64,000 nucleotides of DNA from positions 186,001-250,000 of the forward strand of contig NZ_CP045875.1 of NCBI RefSeq assembly GCF_009649955.1. The letters run 5' to 3'. A model generated the notes under the pieces. The model was given only the letters and a program-made list of their open reading frames with translations. It ran no database searches and was not told where the DNA came from. A program made the position numbers and the translations under genes. Every line of letters begins with the position of its first letter. Position 1 is the first letter of the stretch. The stretch comes from Heliorestis convoluta. GTDB lineage: Bacteria > Bacillota > Desulfitobacteriia > Heliobacteriales > Heliobacteriaceae. Below are positions 25,397 through 33,821 of this stretch, piece by piece.

Positions 25397-25945
25397 TCAA
25401 AACTGAACGCGGACGTTTTCACGTTCAGCTTCAGGGATTTGCAGTAACTGTTCTTCCTTGAAACCATGCACAGTCGCTACAAAGTTCGTCGGGATGCTCT
25501 GAATCTTGGTGTTATACTTCATGACGGTGTTGTTATACAGTTGGCGTGCATAAGCGATTTTATTTTCAGTCCCGCTTAGTTCTTCTTGTAACCGAAGAAA
25601 GTTTTGGTTCGCTTTGAGATCCGGATAGGCCTCGGAAAGGGCAAAGATGGAGCGCAGTGCACCTGTGATCATATTATTGGCTTCAATTTTATCCTGCGGG
25701 GAGTTTTCGGGAGAAATCAGTAAATTACGCGCCTTAATAACTTTCTCCAAAGTTTCTTGTTCATGTTTGGCATATCCTTTGACTGTTTCCACCAGGTTAG
25801 GGATCAGGTCATAGCGGCGACGCAATTGCACATCAATCTGCGCCCACGATTCTCGCACCCAGTTGCGGTATTTGATCAGCGAATTATAGCTGATAACCCA
25901 AAATAATCCAATGATCAAGACGGCAACTATCGTAGGTAGAAGCAT
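25397..25945 (-). CDS. lemA: LemA family protein
   Basis: 182 residues. One N-terminal membrane segment (ILPTIVAVLIIGLFWVI-like, about 3-20) precedes the LemA domain: NWVRESWAQIDVQLRRRYDL, then IPNLVETVKGYAKHEQETLE, and the conserved ARQLYNNTVMKYNTKIQSIP. LemA proteins are membrane-anchored coiled-coil proteins of unclear function. It is the first gene of a two-gene unit with htpX, which suggests a shared envelope-quality role. Confidence 0.92.
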   Translation of the reverse strand: MLLPTIVAVLIIGLFWVISYNSLIKYRNWVRESWAQIDVQLRRRYDLIPNLVETVKGYAKHEQETLEKVIKARNLLISPENSPQDKIEANNMITGALRSIFALSEAYPDLKANQNFLRLQEELSGTENKIAYARQLYNNTVMKYNTKIQSIPTNFVATVHGFKEEQLLQIPEAERENVRVQF

Positions 25946-26295
25946 GACGTAACCTCCTTTGTGACACTATCTTATGATTTGCTTGTGCTTATATTGAATA
26001 CCTGAATCTTTTTGCCATAAAAAATGTTCCTGTGGGTAACTGAAAAACCTCTAAATTCCAAGCTTCTCTATTTTTCGAGATCGAAACTTCTAACACGTGA
26101 TCACAATCACTGTCGAAATAACATAAAAATGATACAATAATTCTGAAAAATGGAAATAAAGCAAAACATTCACTGTCGAAAGCCTTTTTACCTGACACAA
26201 CTCCTTGCTCAAGCATGCAAAAAGTCAAAAAAGTAATTGAAAAAACTATCACCCAAAAGAAGGTATTTGTAACTACTTGTCGAACTAAGGAAAAA
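25946..26295. other. Divergent gap between lemA and the Spo0E-like gene
   Basis: 350 AT-rich bases between divergent genes. No ORF with a ribosome-binding site is seen. It must hold promoters for both sides but none stands out. Confidence 0.4.
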
Positions 26296-26529
26296 ATGGC
26301 AACCACGACCTATTATGAAGGAATGAGGGGTATGAAAGAAAAAATCGCCTTGCTCAGGAAAATTAACAAAAAACGGGAGGCCATGTATCAAGCCGTTGAA
26401 GCGGGAGAAGCCTACGACAAAGTGTACAAGCTTTCTTGTGAGTTAGATCTTTTAATTGTTGACTATATGAAGAAATATCAGCACTATAAGCAACAAGGAT
26501 GCAGCAACGGTGCCTTAACATGCTGTTAG
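26296..26529 (+). CDS. Spo0E-like aspartyl-phosphate phosphatase family protein
   Basis: About 77 residues from ATG 26296 (CTAAGG upstream). The core KIALLRKINKKREAMYQAVE, then KVYKLSCELDLLIVDYMKKY, matches the Spo0E family, including the SxELDxLI motif (here SCELDLLI) needed for dephosphorylation of Spo0A~P. Such proteins restrain sporulation. The tail CSNGALTCC holds three cysteines, which is unusual. A start at 26323 or 26332 is also possible. Confidence 0.8.
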   Translation: MATTTYYEGMRGMKEKIALLRKINKKREAMYQAVEAGEAYDKVYKLSCELDLLIVDYMKKYQHYKQQGCSNGALTCC

Positions 26530-26922
26530 TCCAAATAGATAAAGCCTGTGAGACATAAGTCTTCTTCAGAGATAGAGACAGACCTCATTAGCAAAGCAAT
26601 AAATAAAAAGCCTAGAACTTTTGATCTAGGCTTTCTTCTATTTCTTCGCACCAACTTCCACATTCTACGCACATACTCTTTAGCTTCCTTATCTCTTTTA
26701 GGTCACGACACCCGTACCCCTTACTCATATTTACTCCCTCAGCGACCCATAAGCAAACAGAGCCTCTCAGGCATATAATGAAAAAATAGCACGTAAAAGC
26801 GAGTTATCCTTGAGAATTTTACTCATTTTACGTTATAATGATTTTAATAACCTAAAAGGAAGTATTAACAAAACTTTGGTACGCGTTTTTCCATTACGTC
26901 TTTGTAAAAGAGGTCTGCATCG
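26530..26922. other. Gap with a terminator and no gene seen
   Basis: 393 bases. It holds the terminator at 26607-26640 (described separately). The remainder is AT-rich with no supported ORF. The sequence TTATAATGATTTTAAT near 26833 could include a -10 box for the next gene. Confidence 0.45.
26607..26640 (+). terminator. Rho-independent terminator
   Basis: Stem AAAGCCTAGA (26607-26616) with TCTAGGCTTT (26625-26634) and a T-rich tail. Ends the Spo0E-like gene transcript. Confidence 0.85.
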
Positions 26923-27354
26923 ATGGAGTATATCTTACTGTGTCTAACGGCTTGGTTTCTTGGCTTTGCTCCTACACTCGGTATTTACGTTGCCGTCCCA
27001 AGTACCATGCTTATGGGACTTGATCCTATCTCAACGATTATTTGGGCCGGTATAGGTAACTTCTTACCGATTCCACTTCTTGTATACTTTTACGACCAAT
27101 TTACAAAAGTAGAATGGATTAAGAAGCGATTAGAAGCCCTGAAACAGCATCGTTTTCGCAAGCAAGTCAAAGAGTACGGAGCCTACATGGTACTTGTCAC
27201 AACACCTTTTATCGGTACTTGGGTAATTGGTGTACTAGCTCGAGCCTTTGGCATGGGGAAGACGAAACTTTTTGCATCCTCTGCAATCAGCATAGCTGCC
27301 TATAGTATTGTATTTGCTGCTCTAACCAAAATGGGTGCTGACTTTGTAAAATAA
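26923..27354 (+). CDS. Small multidrug-export family membrane protein
   Basis: 143 residues with about four membrane segments. The N-terminal FLGFAPTLGIYVAVPSTML, the GNFLPIPLLVYF segment and the late TPFIGTWVIGVLARAFGM segment follow the pattern of the 'putative small multi-drug export protein' family (PF06695). Its substrate is unknown and the family name is not good proof of drug export. It stands alone between terminators. Confidence 0.7.
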   Translation: MEYILLCLTAWFLGFAPTLGIYVAVPSTMLMGLDPISTIIWAGIGNFLPIPLLVYFYDQFTKVEWIKKRLEALKQHRFRKQVKEYGAYMVLVTTPFIGTWVIGVLARAFGMGKTKLFASSAISIAAYSIVFAALTKMGADFVK

Positions 27355-27388
27355 AGAAAACCATGGTTTACAGAGAAGAATCACAGTT

Positions 27389-27415
27389 GCCTTGCCTTGG
27401 AGGCAAGGCTTTTTT
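27389..27415 (+). terminator. Rho-independent terminator
   Basis: Stem GCCTTGCCT (27389-27397) with AGGCAAGGC (27401-27409), 3-nt loop, then TTTTTT. Confidence 0.9.
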
Positions 27416-27454
27416 CTTGCGAACCCCCATGTCCACCCACAGTTTTTTTTCACC

Positions 27455-27484
27455 TTGACAGAAAGATGTACACCGACCTATAAT
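27455..27484 (+). promoter_or_regulatory. Sigma-A promoter of the pfl operon
   Basis: TTGACA (27455-27460), an 18-base spacer and TATAAT (27479-27484), both perfect consensus boxes. The transcript would start near 27491, just before the riboswitch. Confidence 0.85.
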
Positions 27485-27514
27485 CACAGTATACAAATCA
27501 TCAACAGCAACTGC

Positions 27515-27622
27515 ATAAAGGGGTCACATAACTGGCGGAAGTGGAGTTTACCACAGGGAGTGTGACTATATCTTAAAAAGCCGACCGCCTGGGCGATCTT
27601 TGTCCAGGCGGTCTCTCTATTT
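27515..27622 (+). promoter_or_regulatory. ZTP (pfl-type) riboswitch with terminator
   Basis: The aptamer begins AAAGGGGTCACATAACTGGC, holds a GTGGAGTTTACCAC hairpin, and ends with CCGACCGCCTGGGC, the diagnostic 3' part of the pfl/ZTP motif. GACCGCCTGG (27583-27592) can instead pair with CCAGGCGGTC (27604-27613) to form a terminator with a T-rich tail. Ligand (ZTP/ZMP) binding would keep the strand in the aptamer and allow read-through. ZTP signals shortage of 10-formyl-tetrahydrofolate, and formate made by the downstream enzyme refills that pool. The class is named after its link with pfl genes. Confidence 0.93.
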
Positions 27623-27741
27623 TAAACACTAGAGTATAGCAAAAAATAGAGAACCCGGACAAGAGAACTATTTTTCACGAAATGTAACACCATCGACCTT
27701 AAGCAGCATTGTCAATCAACGCAGAGCAGGAGGTAAAACTC

Positions 27742-29973
27742 ATGAGCAAATCCTGGAATGGATTCAAAGGTGAAAAGTGGAAGAAAGAAATCGATGTCCG
27801 GGCATTTATACAAGATAACTACAAACCTTACCATGGTACGAAAGACTTTCTAACAGAAGCAACAGCAAGAACGAAAGAGCTGTTCTCTCAACTTTCTGAG
27901 GAAATGAAAATAGAACGACAGCGCGGCGGCGTTTACGACGTAGACACCAACAAGGTTAGCACTATCACTTCTCATGCTCCCGGTTATATTGAACGCGAAA
28001 ATGAGCAGATCGTAGGTCTACAAACCGATCAAGTCTTAAAGCGATCGGTCATGCCCTTTGCCGGCATCCGTATGGTAAAGCAATCTTGTGAAGCCTACGG
28101 CTATGAGCTCAACCCAGAAATCGAGCGTATTTTCACCGAATATCGTCAAACCCATAACCAAGCTGTCATGGATGCGTACACACCAGAGATGCGCAAAGCC
28201 CGCAAATCAGGCTTAATCACAGGCCTTCCTGACGCTTATGGACGTGGACGAATCATTGGCGATTATCGTCGTGTAGCTCTTTATGGTGTCGAGCGGTTGA
28301 TCGAAGAGAAAAAAAGAGAACTCTCTACAGTGGGTCTCGTCTATATGGATGAAGAGAGCATTCGCCTGCGCGAAGAATTGCAACAGCAAATAGTTTCATT
28401 AAAAGATCTGATTACCATGGCACAATCCTACGGCTTCGACATTCGTCGTCCTGCAGAAAATAGCCAAGAAGCCATTCAGTGGCTCTATTTTGCCTACCTT
28501 GGCGCTGTAAAAGAGCAAAACGGTGCAGCCATGAGCCTAGGTCGCGTCTCTACCTTCTTAGATATTTATATGGAACGAGATTTAGAGCAAGGCCTTTATA
28601 CAGAGCAAGAAATCCAAGAATTGATGGATCACTTTATCATGAAGCTTCGTGCTGTTCGCTTTCTCCGTCCCCCCGCTTATAACGAACTTTTTAGTGGTGA
28701 CCCCACCTGGATTACAGAGTGTATCGGCGGCATGGGTCTAGATGGGCGTACTCTAGTAACGAAAAACGCCTATCGCACCTTGCAGAGCTTACGAAATCTC
28801 GGACCTGCGCCGGAGCCGAACTTGACGGTACTCTGGTCAGCGCAATTGCCCGAACCTTTTAAGCGTTTTTGTGCCGAACTTTCCGCAGCAACATCAGCCA
28901 TCCAATATGAAAACGACGATCTCATGCGTCCCTACTGGGGCGACGATTACGGCATTGCCTGCTGTGTATCGGCCATGCGCTTAGGAAAGCAGATGCAGTT
29001 TTTTGGAGCTCGTGCCAATCTAGCAAAAGCCCTACTTTACGCCATCAACGGTGGTAAAGACGAATTAACAGGGGAACAAGTGGGTGCGCCTTTTACCCCT
29101 ATCACCGCGGAAGTTCTTGACTATCATGAAGTGATGGAACGTTATGACACCTTCTTAGAATGGTTAGCACGCCTCTATATGGACACGCTAAATATAATCC
29201 ATGCCATGCACGACAAGTATGCCTATGAAAGCTTACAGATGGCTCTTCATGATCGAGATATTGTACGGACCATGGCCTGCGGCTTTGCTGGATTTTCTGT
29301 TGTTGTCGACTCACTATCAGCCATTCGCTACGCCAAAGTTTCTACCATTCGCAACGAAGCGGGTCTGGTTGTTGATTACAGCATAGAAGGAGACTATCCT
29401 GCCTTCGGCAACGACGATCCGAGAGTCGACCAGATTGCTGTTGACATGGTCAAGCGTTTTATGAACAAGTTACGCAACTGCAAAAGTTATCGTCAATCGG
29501 TGCCTACGCAAAGCATACTAACGATTACCTCTAACGTTGTATACGGCAAAATGACCGGGAATACACCCGATGGAAGAAGAAGTGGAGAGCCTTTTGCACC
29601 CGGTGCCAACCCCATGTGTGGACGAGATCGCAAAGGTGTTTTAGCCGTCATGAACTCTCTGGCTACGTTACCCTATGAACATAGCCAGGATGGCATATCC
29701 TACACTTTCTCCATCGTACCCCAGGCGCTCGGAAGCACAGCGGAAGAAAGAATCAACCATCTTACGGCACTCTTAGATGGTTACTTTCAGCAAGGAGGAC
29801 ATCACATCAACGTGAACGTCATAGACCGCCAGCAACTGATCGAAGCCATGGAGCAACCCGAGAAATACCCTCAACTCACCATCCGTGTCTCCGGTTATGC
29901 TGTTAACTTCATTAAATTGACTCGAGAACAACAGCTCGACGTCATCCAACGAACTTTCCATGAAAAGTTTTAA
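27742..29973 (+). CDS. pflB: Pyruvate formate-lyase
   Basis: 743 residues from ATG 27742 behind AGGAGGTAAA. The enzyme splits pyruvate with CoA into acetyl-CoA and formate. The adjacent catalytic cysteines are in GIACCVSAM (near 407-408), and the glycyl radical site is [13 protein letters not shown] near the C-terminus (Gly near 718). Both are intact and the length is the usual one for PflB. pflA overlaps its 3' end. Expression is under the ZTP riboswitch, so its role in supplying formate for one-carbon metabolism is likely as important as fermentation. Confidence 0.97.
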   Translation: MSKSWNGFKGEKWKKEIDVRAFIQDNYKPYHGTKDFLTEATARTKELFSQLSEEMKIERQRGGVYDVDTNKVSTITSHAPGYIERENEQIVGLQTDQVLKRSVMPFAGIRMVKQSCEAYGYELNPEIERIFTEYRQTHNQAVMDAYTPEMRKARKSGLITGLPDAYGRGRIIGDYRRVALYGVERLIEEKKRELSTVGLVYMDEESIRLREELQQQIVSLKDLITMAQSYGFDIRRPAENSQEAIQWLYFAYLGAVKEQNGAAMSLGRVSTFLDIYMERDLEQGLYTEQEIQELMDHFIMKLRAVRFLRPPAYNELFSGDPTWITECIGGMGLDGRTLVTKNAYRTLQSLRNLGPAPEPNLTVLWSAQLPEPFKRFCAELSAATSAIQYENDDLMRPYWGDDYGIACCVSAMRLGKQMQFFGARANLAKALLYAINGGKDELTGEQVGAPFTPITAEVLDYHEVMERYDTFLEWLARLYMDTLNIIHAMHDKYAYESLQMALHDRDIVRTMACGFAGFSVVVDSLSAIRYAKVSTIRNEAGLVVDYSIEGDYPAFGNDDPRVDQIAVDMVKRFMNKLRNCKSYRQSVPTQSILTITSNVVYGKMTGNTPDGRRSGEPFAPGANPMCGRDRKGVLAVMNSLATLPYEHSQDGISYTFSIVPQALGSTAEERINHLTALLDGYFQQGGHHINVNVIDRQQLIEAMEQPEKYPQLTIRVSGYAVNFIKLTREQQLDVIQRTFHEKF

Positions 29974-30700
29974 CGATATAGCAGCGCCTGTTCACTCTAT
30001 CGAAACATTGGGCACGGTAGATGGTCCAGGCATTCGCTTTATTCTCTTTCTAGCAGGCTGTCCACTGCGCTGTCTTTACTGTCACAATAGCGATACCTGG
30101 GATCCATCAGTAGGAAAAGAAACAACAGTATCAGAAGTCATTGCAGAAATAAAACGTTATAAAGCTTTTTACGATCGCTCCGGAGGCGGACTCACCGTCT
30201 CCGGCGGCGAACCGACTTTACATGCTTATTTTTTGGCTGAATTGTTTCAACGTTGTCAGGGAGAAGGGATTCATACTTGTCTTGATACATCGGGCTTTTG
30301 CGATCAAGAGAAGGCTGAACTTTTTCTCCCTTATACTGATCTTGTTCTACTTGATATTAAGCATATGGATCCGCAAAAACATCGCCAAATCACAGGCGTT
30401 GACGCCTACAAGAGCATTGCTTTTTCTCAGTATGTAACAGAAAAAAACATAGCCACCTGGATTCGCTACGTCTTAGTGCCAGGCTACACCGACGCAACAG
30501 AAGATATAGAAAAGCTTTGCGCTTATGTAGCTACCATGAATAAGGTAGAACGAATTACATTTTTGCCCTTTCATCAACTAGGCAGCGCCAAGCGTGAAGC
30601 ACTTGGAATCGCCAATCCTCTCGCCGATCTAAAAGCACCTTCTCCAGAAAAAATAGCAGAAGCACAAGAGATTGCTCAAAAGTATGGCTTAAAAATATAA
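29960..30700 (+). CDS. pflA: Pyruvate formate-lyase activating enzyme
   Basis: 246 residues, starting 14 bases before the pflB stop. A radical SAM enzyme that puts the glycyl radical on PflB. The iron-sulfur motif [10 protein letters not shown] (CxxxCxxC, near residues 32-39), the [11 protein letters not shown]-terminal motif and SGGEPTLH are all present. Overlap with pflB implies coupled translation. Confidence 0.96.
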   Translation: MKSFNDIAAPVHSIETLGTVDGPGIRFILFLAGCPLRCLYCHNSDTWDPSVGKETTVSEVIAEIKRYKAFYDRSGGGLTVSGGEPTLHAYFLAELFQRCQGEGIHTCLDTSGFCDQEKAELFLPYTDLVLLDIKHMDPQKHRQITGVDAYKSIAFSQYVTEKNIATWIRYVLVPGYTDATEDIEKLCAYVATMNKVERITFLPFHQLGSAKREALGIANPLADLKAPSPEKIAEAQEIAQKYGLKI

Positions 30701-30821
30701 GCACTTCTTGACGCAGGATAAACAATACTTTACCATTATATTACGAAAGCTTTCACAATGGACAAAGTTGCGAAAGCCCTGTCGTGGTAGTAATCGAAGG
30801 TATCAAGAAGGGGGAAGAGCC

Positions 30822-31688
30822 ATGCTAGAGAAAGCACTACTATGCACAGACCTATCCCCACCTGCGGAGAAGCTGTCTTTGTTTGCGGAAAAGCTCGGAA
30901 GTGCTGGACTCAAAGAACTTATCCTTGCACACATTATGACAAAAGCACGACACGATGAAGAAGATAGTAAGGTTTCAGAAGAAGTTCTAGAAAAGCTAGA
31001 GCAACAAAAGAAAATACTAGAACAACAGGGGCTGTCAGTTACCGTAGAAGTAACCATTGGAGTCCCTGCTGTAGAATTGGTAAAAATCGCGGAAAAAGAA
31101 AATGTATCCGTGATCATAATCGGCTCTCACGGCAAAGGCATATTCAAGAAGCTCGCCATTGGTAGCGTTTCTTCTGAAGTTTTACAAAATACATCGAGAG
31201 CCTGCCTTTTCATACCTATCTCACTCACCGATGCCGAAGAAACTTATCAACTGCCTTCTGAGAATCTCTGCTCGAACATTCTATACTGTACGGACTTCTC
31301 AGAAGCATCGGAGCAAGCTTTTGTGCAGGTAAAAAGAATCGTTCAAAAGTTTGGTTGCACCGTCACGATGTTACATGTACAAGATCGAAGTCTCATTGAA
31401 ACATATTACTGGCAGCAAATCGACGACATTGCCGATGAAATGTATGACAATCTTAAAAAGCAAAGTCAAGAATTAGTCGAACTAGGGGCCAGAGAAGCCC
31501 ACATAAAACTAACCTATGGCTACCCCAAAGAACTAATAGTCGACAAGCTAAAAAGTGAAGATTTTTCTCTCGTCATTATGGGTAGCCAGGGAAAAGGGTT
31601 TATACAAGAACTTTTTCTAGGCAGTGTAAGTTATAACGTCCTTCGCAACTCGCCTGTTCCCGTTCTCCTAATTCCGCCAAAACGATAA
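30822..31688 (+). CDS. Tandem-domain universal stress protein
   Basis: 288 residues from ATG 30822 behind AAGGGGGAAG; an in-frame extension to 30708 has no ribosome-binding site. Two UspA domains, each with the ATP-binding signature (GSHGKGIFKKLAIGSVS and GSQGKGFIQELFLGSVS). It is a paralogue of the gene at 16166 with the same length and the same LLCTDLSPP start. Its place after pflBA suggests a role in anaerobic energy stress. Confidence 0.9.
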   Translation: MLEKALLCTDLSPPAEKLSLFAEKLGSAGLKELILAHIMTKARHDEEDSKVSEEVLEKLEQQKKILEQQGLSVTVEVTIGVPAVELVKIAEKENVSVIIIGSHGKGIFKKLAIGSVSSEVLQNTSRACLFIPISLTDAEETYQLPSENLCSNILYCTDFSEASEQAFVQVKRIVQKFGCTVTMLHVQDRSLIETYYWQQIDDIADEMYDNLKKQSQELVELGAREAHIKLTYGYPKELIVDKLKSEDFSLVIMGSQGKGFIQELFLGSVSYNVLRNSPVPVLLIPPKR

Positions 31689-31692
31689 AAAG

Positions 31693-31730
31693 AAAGCCTT
31701 GAGGATCAGAAATCCTTAAGGCTTTTTCTT
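31693..31730. terminator. Bidirectional terminator
   Basis: Stem AAAGCCTTGAGGAT (31693-31706) with ATCCTTAAGGCTTT (31712-31725), one mismatch, between convergent genes. T-run on the plus side, A-run on the other. Confidence 0.88.
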
Positions 31731-31733
31731 CCT

Positions 31734-32306
31734 TTAAAGATGAAGCAGTAACCGTTTTACGGGACTGTCGTTGAAAAGTATTTTTTTCAACTTCAATAGA
31801 GGGATGGAAAATTCTTTTTGATTTATAATCACAACAAGATCCTTAAAGGTTAAAAAATAATCATTTTCTTTTGGGAAGGGTTCTCTGAAGGGCTCTGCTG
31901 TCACCACGAATGGAAAGGTAAATATTTTCTCATAGTCACTTTCTTTGTCAAAGAGATCGGGCAATGTTAGCTTTTTACCGGTAAAGAGATCAAAGTTTAA
32001 TGATTTCATCATCGAGTAAAGAGTCTCTTGGTTGGTTCGTTGTGAAAAGACTTCTTGGCTCAAACTGAGCAGATACTTGGTATTTAAGTTAATTTTATAT
32101 CGTCCTGTGATCATAACCGATTCATGATCTTGAGCACATGTTTGAATCATCTGTTGAACAAGATTTTTGATCTGCTCATTGACTGATTCTTCAATTGAAT
32201 AATCACAAAAATTGACCAATCGTGGATGAGTTACATTAAGTCGAGGCCCTGTGACTTTCTGGCTGATAATTTTGGGATCACAAGGTACTTCATAAAGATA
32301 GATCAT
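31734..32306 (-). CDS. DUF3298/DUF4163-like protein
   Basis: 190 residues, no signal peptide. The middle carries ITGRYKINLNTKYLLSLSQE followed later by KKLTLPDLFD, and the end FTFKDLVVIINQKEFSIPLL-like strands. This order (early beta-hairpin, 'G..L.L.DLF' motif, then the late 'F...LVIYF..YEIAP..G' region) is the layout of the DUF3298/DUF4163 module of PdaC and RsiV. Here the last part is diverged. Usually the module is extracytoplasmic, so the absence of a signal sequence is odd. Function unknown. Confidence 0.55.
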   Translation of the reverse strand: MIYLYEVPCDPKIISQKVTGPRLNVTHPRLVNFCDYSIEESVNEQIKNLVQQMIQTCAQDHESVMITGRYKINLNTKYLLSLSQEVFSQRTNQETLYSMMKSLNFDLFTGKKLTLPDLFDKESDYEKIFTFPFVVTAEPFREPFPKENDYFLTFKDLVVIINQKEFSIPLLKLKKILFNDSPVKRLLLHL

Positions 32307-32473
32307 TTGGCGCTCTCTCCTTTTATGATGGGAGAAGACTAAGCACTTTTAACCATTTTATGTAAAAAATAAAGGTTTGGAACATTTTCTTTTTCTATGG
32401 CTTTAAAAAAGCGAACAAAATGTCATAAGCTGTCTTATTAGGAGAGATAATGCTCATAGAAAGGAGGCTTTCC

Positions 32474-33187
32474 TTGGAAGAATTTATCAAAGTACTTTGG
32501 AAATCAATCGCTGTTTTCTTCATACTGATTATTTTAAGTAGAGTCATTGGTAAGAAATTACTTTCTCAATTGACTTTTTTTGATTTTGTCATTGGCATTG
32601 TTATGGGCACCGTAGCAGGTGCTTTTATTGTCACAGAAGTAGAAGGGCGCTGGGTCCTTTTAAGTCCGCTGATCTTAACCATCTGTATTATCGCTACGTC
32701 TTTTTTTACAACAAGCAATCTTTCCGCTCGCAAAATTTTAGAAGGTGAACCTGTTGTAGTAATTCAAAATGGAAAAATCCTTGAGCACAACATGCTCAAA
32801 TTACGGCTTCATCTAGACGATCTAGAGATGCAACTACGAGAAAAAGGAATTTTTGATATCAGGGAAGTAGAATTTGCTGTCTTTGAACCCCACGGCTATC
32901 TAAGTGTCCTCAAAAAATCACAATACCAGCCTGTCACCATGAAAGACCTAGGTCGACCCACAACCTATAAAGGATTGGCCACTGAAATTATCAAAGACGG
33001 TGATGTGATAGAGCAGAACTTAAAGCAGAACAACCTTACCTTTAGTTGGCTTTATGATGAATTGCGAAGAAGAAAAATCGAGCGTATCTCCGATGTATTC
33101 TACGCATCTTTAGAAAGCGATGGGACTCTCTATGTTGATCTTTACAAAGACAAGCTAGAGTACATTCACAAAGTAGAAGACTCTTAA
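32474..33187 (+). CDS. YetF-like (DUF421) membrane protein
   Basis: About 237 residues from TTG 32474, with AAGGAGG seven bases upstream. Three membrane segments (about 7-85) are followed by a cytoplasmic region with the conserved KILEGEPVVVIQNGKI, LDDLEMQLREKGIFDIREVE and FAVFEPHGYLSVLKK elements of the DUF421/YetF family. A second DUF421-type domain follows to the C-terminus. Family members are found in spore formers (including spore proteins) but the biochemical role is unknown. Confidence 0.88.
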   Translation: MEEFIKVLWKSIAVFFILIILSRVIGKKLLSQLTFFDFVIGIVMGTVAGAFIVTEVEGRWVLLSPLILTICIIATSFFTTSNLSARKILEGEPVVVIQNGKILEHNMLKLRLHLDDLEMQLREKGIFDIREVEFAVFEPHGYLSVLKKSQYQPVTMKDLGRPTTYKGLATEIIKDGDVIEQNLKQNNLTFSWLYDELRRRKIERISDVFYASLESDGTLYVDLYKDKLEYIHKVEDS

Positions 33188-33209
33188 GCTCAAAATATCA
33201 AAGTACAAA

Positions 33210-33240
33210 AAAAGAGTCCCCCCATAAAAGGGACTCTTTT
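33210..33240 (+). terminator. Rho-independent terminator
   Basis: Stem AAAAGAGTCCC (33210-33220) with GGGACTCTTTT (33230-33240). Confidence 0.88.
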
Positions 33241-33242
33241 GG

Positions 33243-33298
33243 TGGCACAGGGACGTTTCGTTTGGCAGCGTGTCACGGGGACGTTTCGTTTGCCACGC
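33243..33298. repeat. REP-like GGGACGTTTCGTTTG repeats
   Basis: Two direct copies of GGGACGTTTCGTTTG occur about 33 bases apart, flanked by GGCA/TGCC-type dyads (GGCACAGGGACG and GTCACGGGGACG). They resemble the widely scattered GGGGACGGTTC palindromes of clostridial genomes. A related stretch lies at 55529-55562. Confidence 0.5.
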
Positions 33299-33300
33299 AA

Positions 33301-33339
33301 TTTTCATCGTTGGTTGTGCCCAACCAGGCATGACTGGTT
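33301..33339. repeat. 39-bp direct repeat, left copy
   Basis: TTTTCATCGTTGGTTGTGCC begins a 39-bp stretch that recurs at 33759-33797 with about four substitutions. The small hairpin at its centre is kept in both copies (TGCC/GGCA here, TGCCC/GGGCA there). Confidence 0.75.
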
Positions 33340-33362
33340 AGTCCGAAAATAGCTACTGTGGT

Positions 33363-33477
33363 GGGTCAGGCGTTATGATTTCCTTCCGAACGGACTCATC
33401 CCACGCCATGAGCGGCAGCAAGCTGCCGATGGCTGAGGTCTGAAGTCCTCTCTCCAGGAAGTCATAACGCCTGACCC
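33363..33477. repeat. 115-bp palindromic element, copy 1
   Basis: The ends GGGTCAGGCGTTATGA and TCATAACGCCTGACCC pair over about 22 bp (one mismatch further in). The interior holds GGCAGC/GCTGCC and GGACT/AGTCC pairings. Copy 2 at 33604-33719 is its reverse complement with many changes that keep the pairing. Any ORF here is an artefact of the repeat. Confidence 0.85.
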
Positions 33478-33603
33478 AGGTACATTTTGCTGGTTGTGAC
33501 TGAGTTTTGGCCTATTGCATTGCAAATACAATAGGTAGTTGCGTATAGAAGATAGTTTCGCCAAGCTATGTCAACGGGAGTAACAATCAGCAAAAAACGC
33601 TCT

Positions 33604-33719
33604 GGGCCAGGGCATCACGCTTTCCGCAGCGGGACTTGGGACCTCAGCGCATCAGTAGCTTGCTGGCGGTAACAGCGTGGGACCAGTCCAGAGCGGAGGA
33701 AAGCGTGATGCCCTGGCCC
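33604..33719. repeat. 116-bp palindromic element, copy 2 (inverted)
   Basis: GGGCCAGGGCATCACGC and GCGTGATGCCCTGGCCC pair without mismatch, 22 bp in total with the adjoining TTTCC/GGAAA. The interior (GGACTTGGGACCTCAGC... AGCTTGCTGG...GCGTGGGACCAGTCC) aligns with the reverse complement of copy 1. Between the copies is a smaller hairpin, CCTATTG/CAATAGG, near 33513-33537. Confidence 0.85.
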
Positions 33720-33758
33720 TCTGCAAGAAGTAACCCCAACGTGATCAGAAAAACTTGA

Positions 33759-33797
33759 TTTTCATCGTTGGTTGTGCCCGACCGGGCATGACGAGTT
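33759..33797. repeat. 39-bp direct repeat, right copy
   Basis: Second copy of the repeat at 33301-33339, in the same orientation, so the two palindromic elements lie between direct repeats 458 bases apart. It ends about 25 bases before the aminotransferase stop codon. Confidence 0.75.
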
Positions 33798-33821
33798 CGC
33801 ACAAAAGCGGCACAAAAGCCT

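Noticed and set aside
26548-26778. 76-codon frame after the Spo0E-like gene
   Set aside because: It reads through a terminator hairpin, has no ribosome-binding site and no plausible protein composition.
33301-33797. Group II intron or integron attC site
   Set aside because: No reverse transcriptase or integron integrase nearby, no intron domain V pattern and no attC end motif (RYYYAAC / GTTRRRY).
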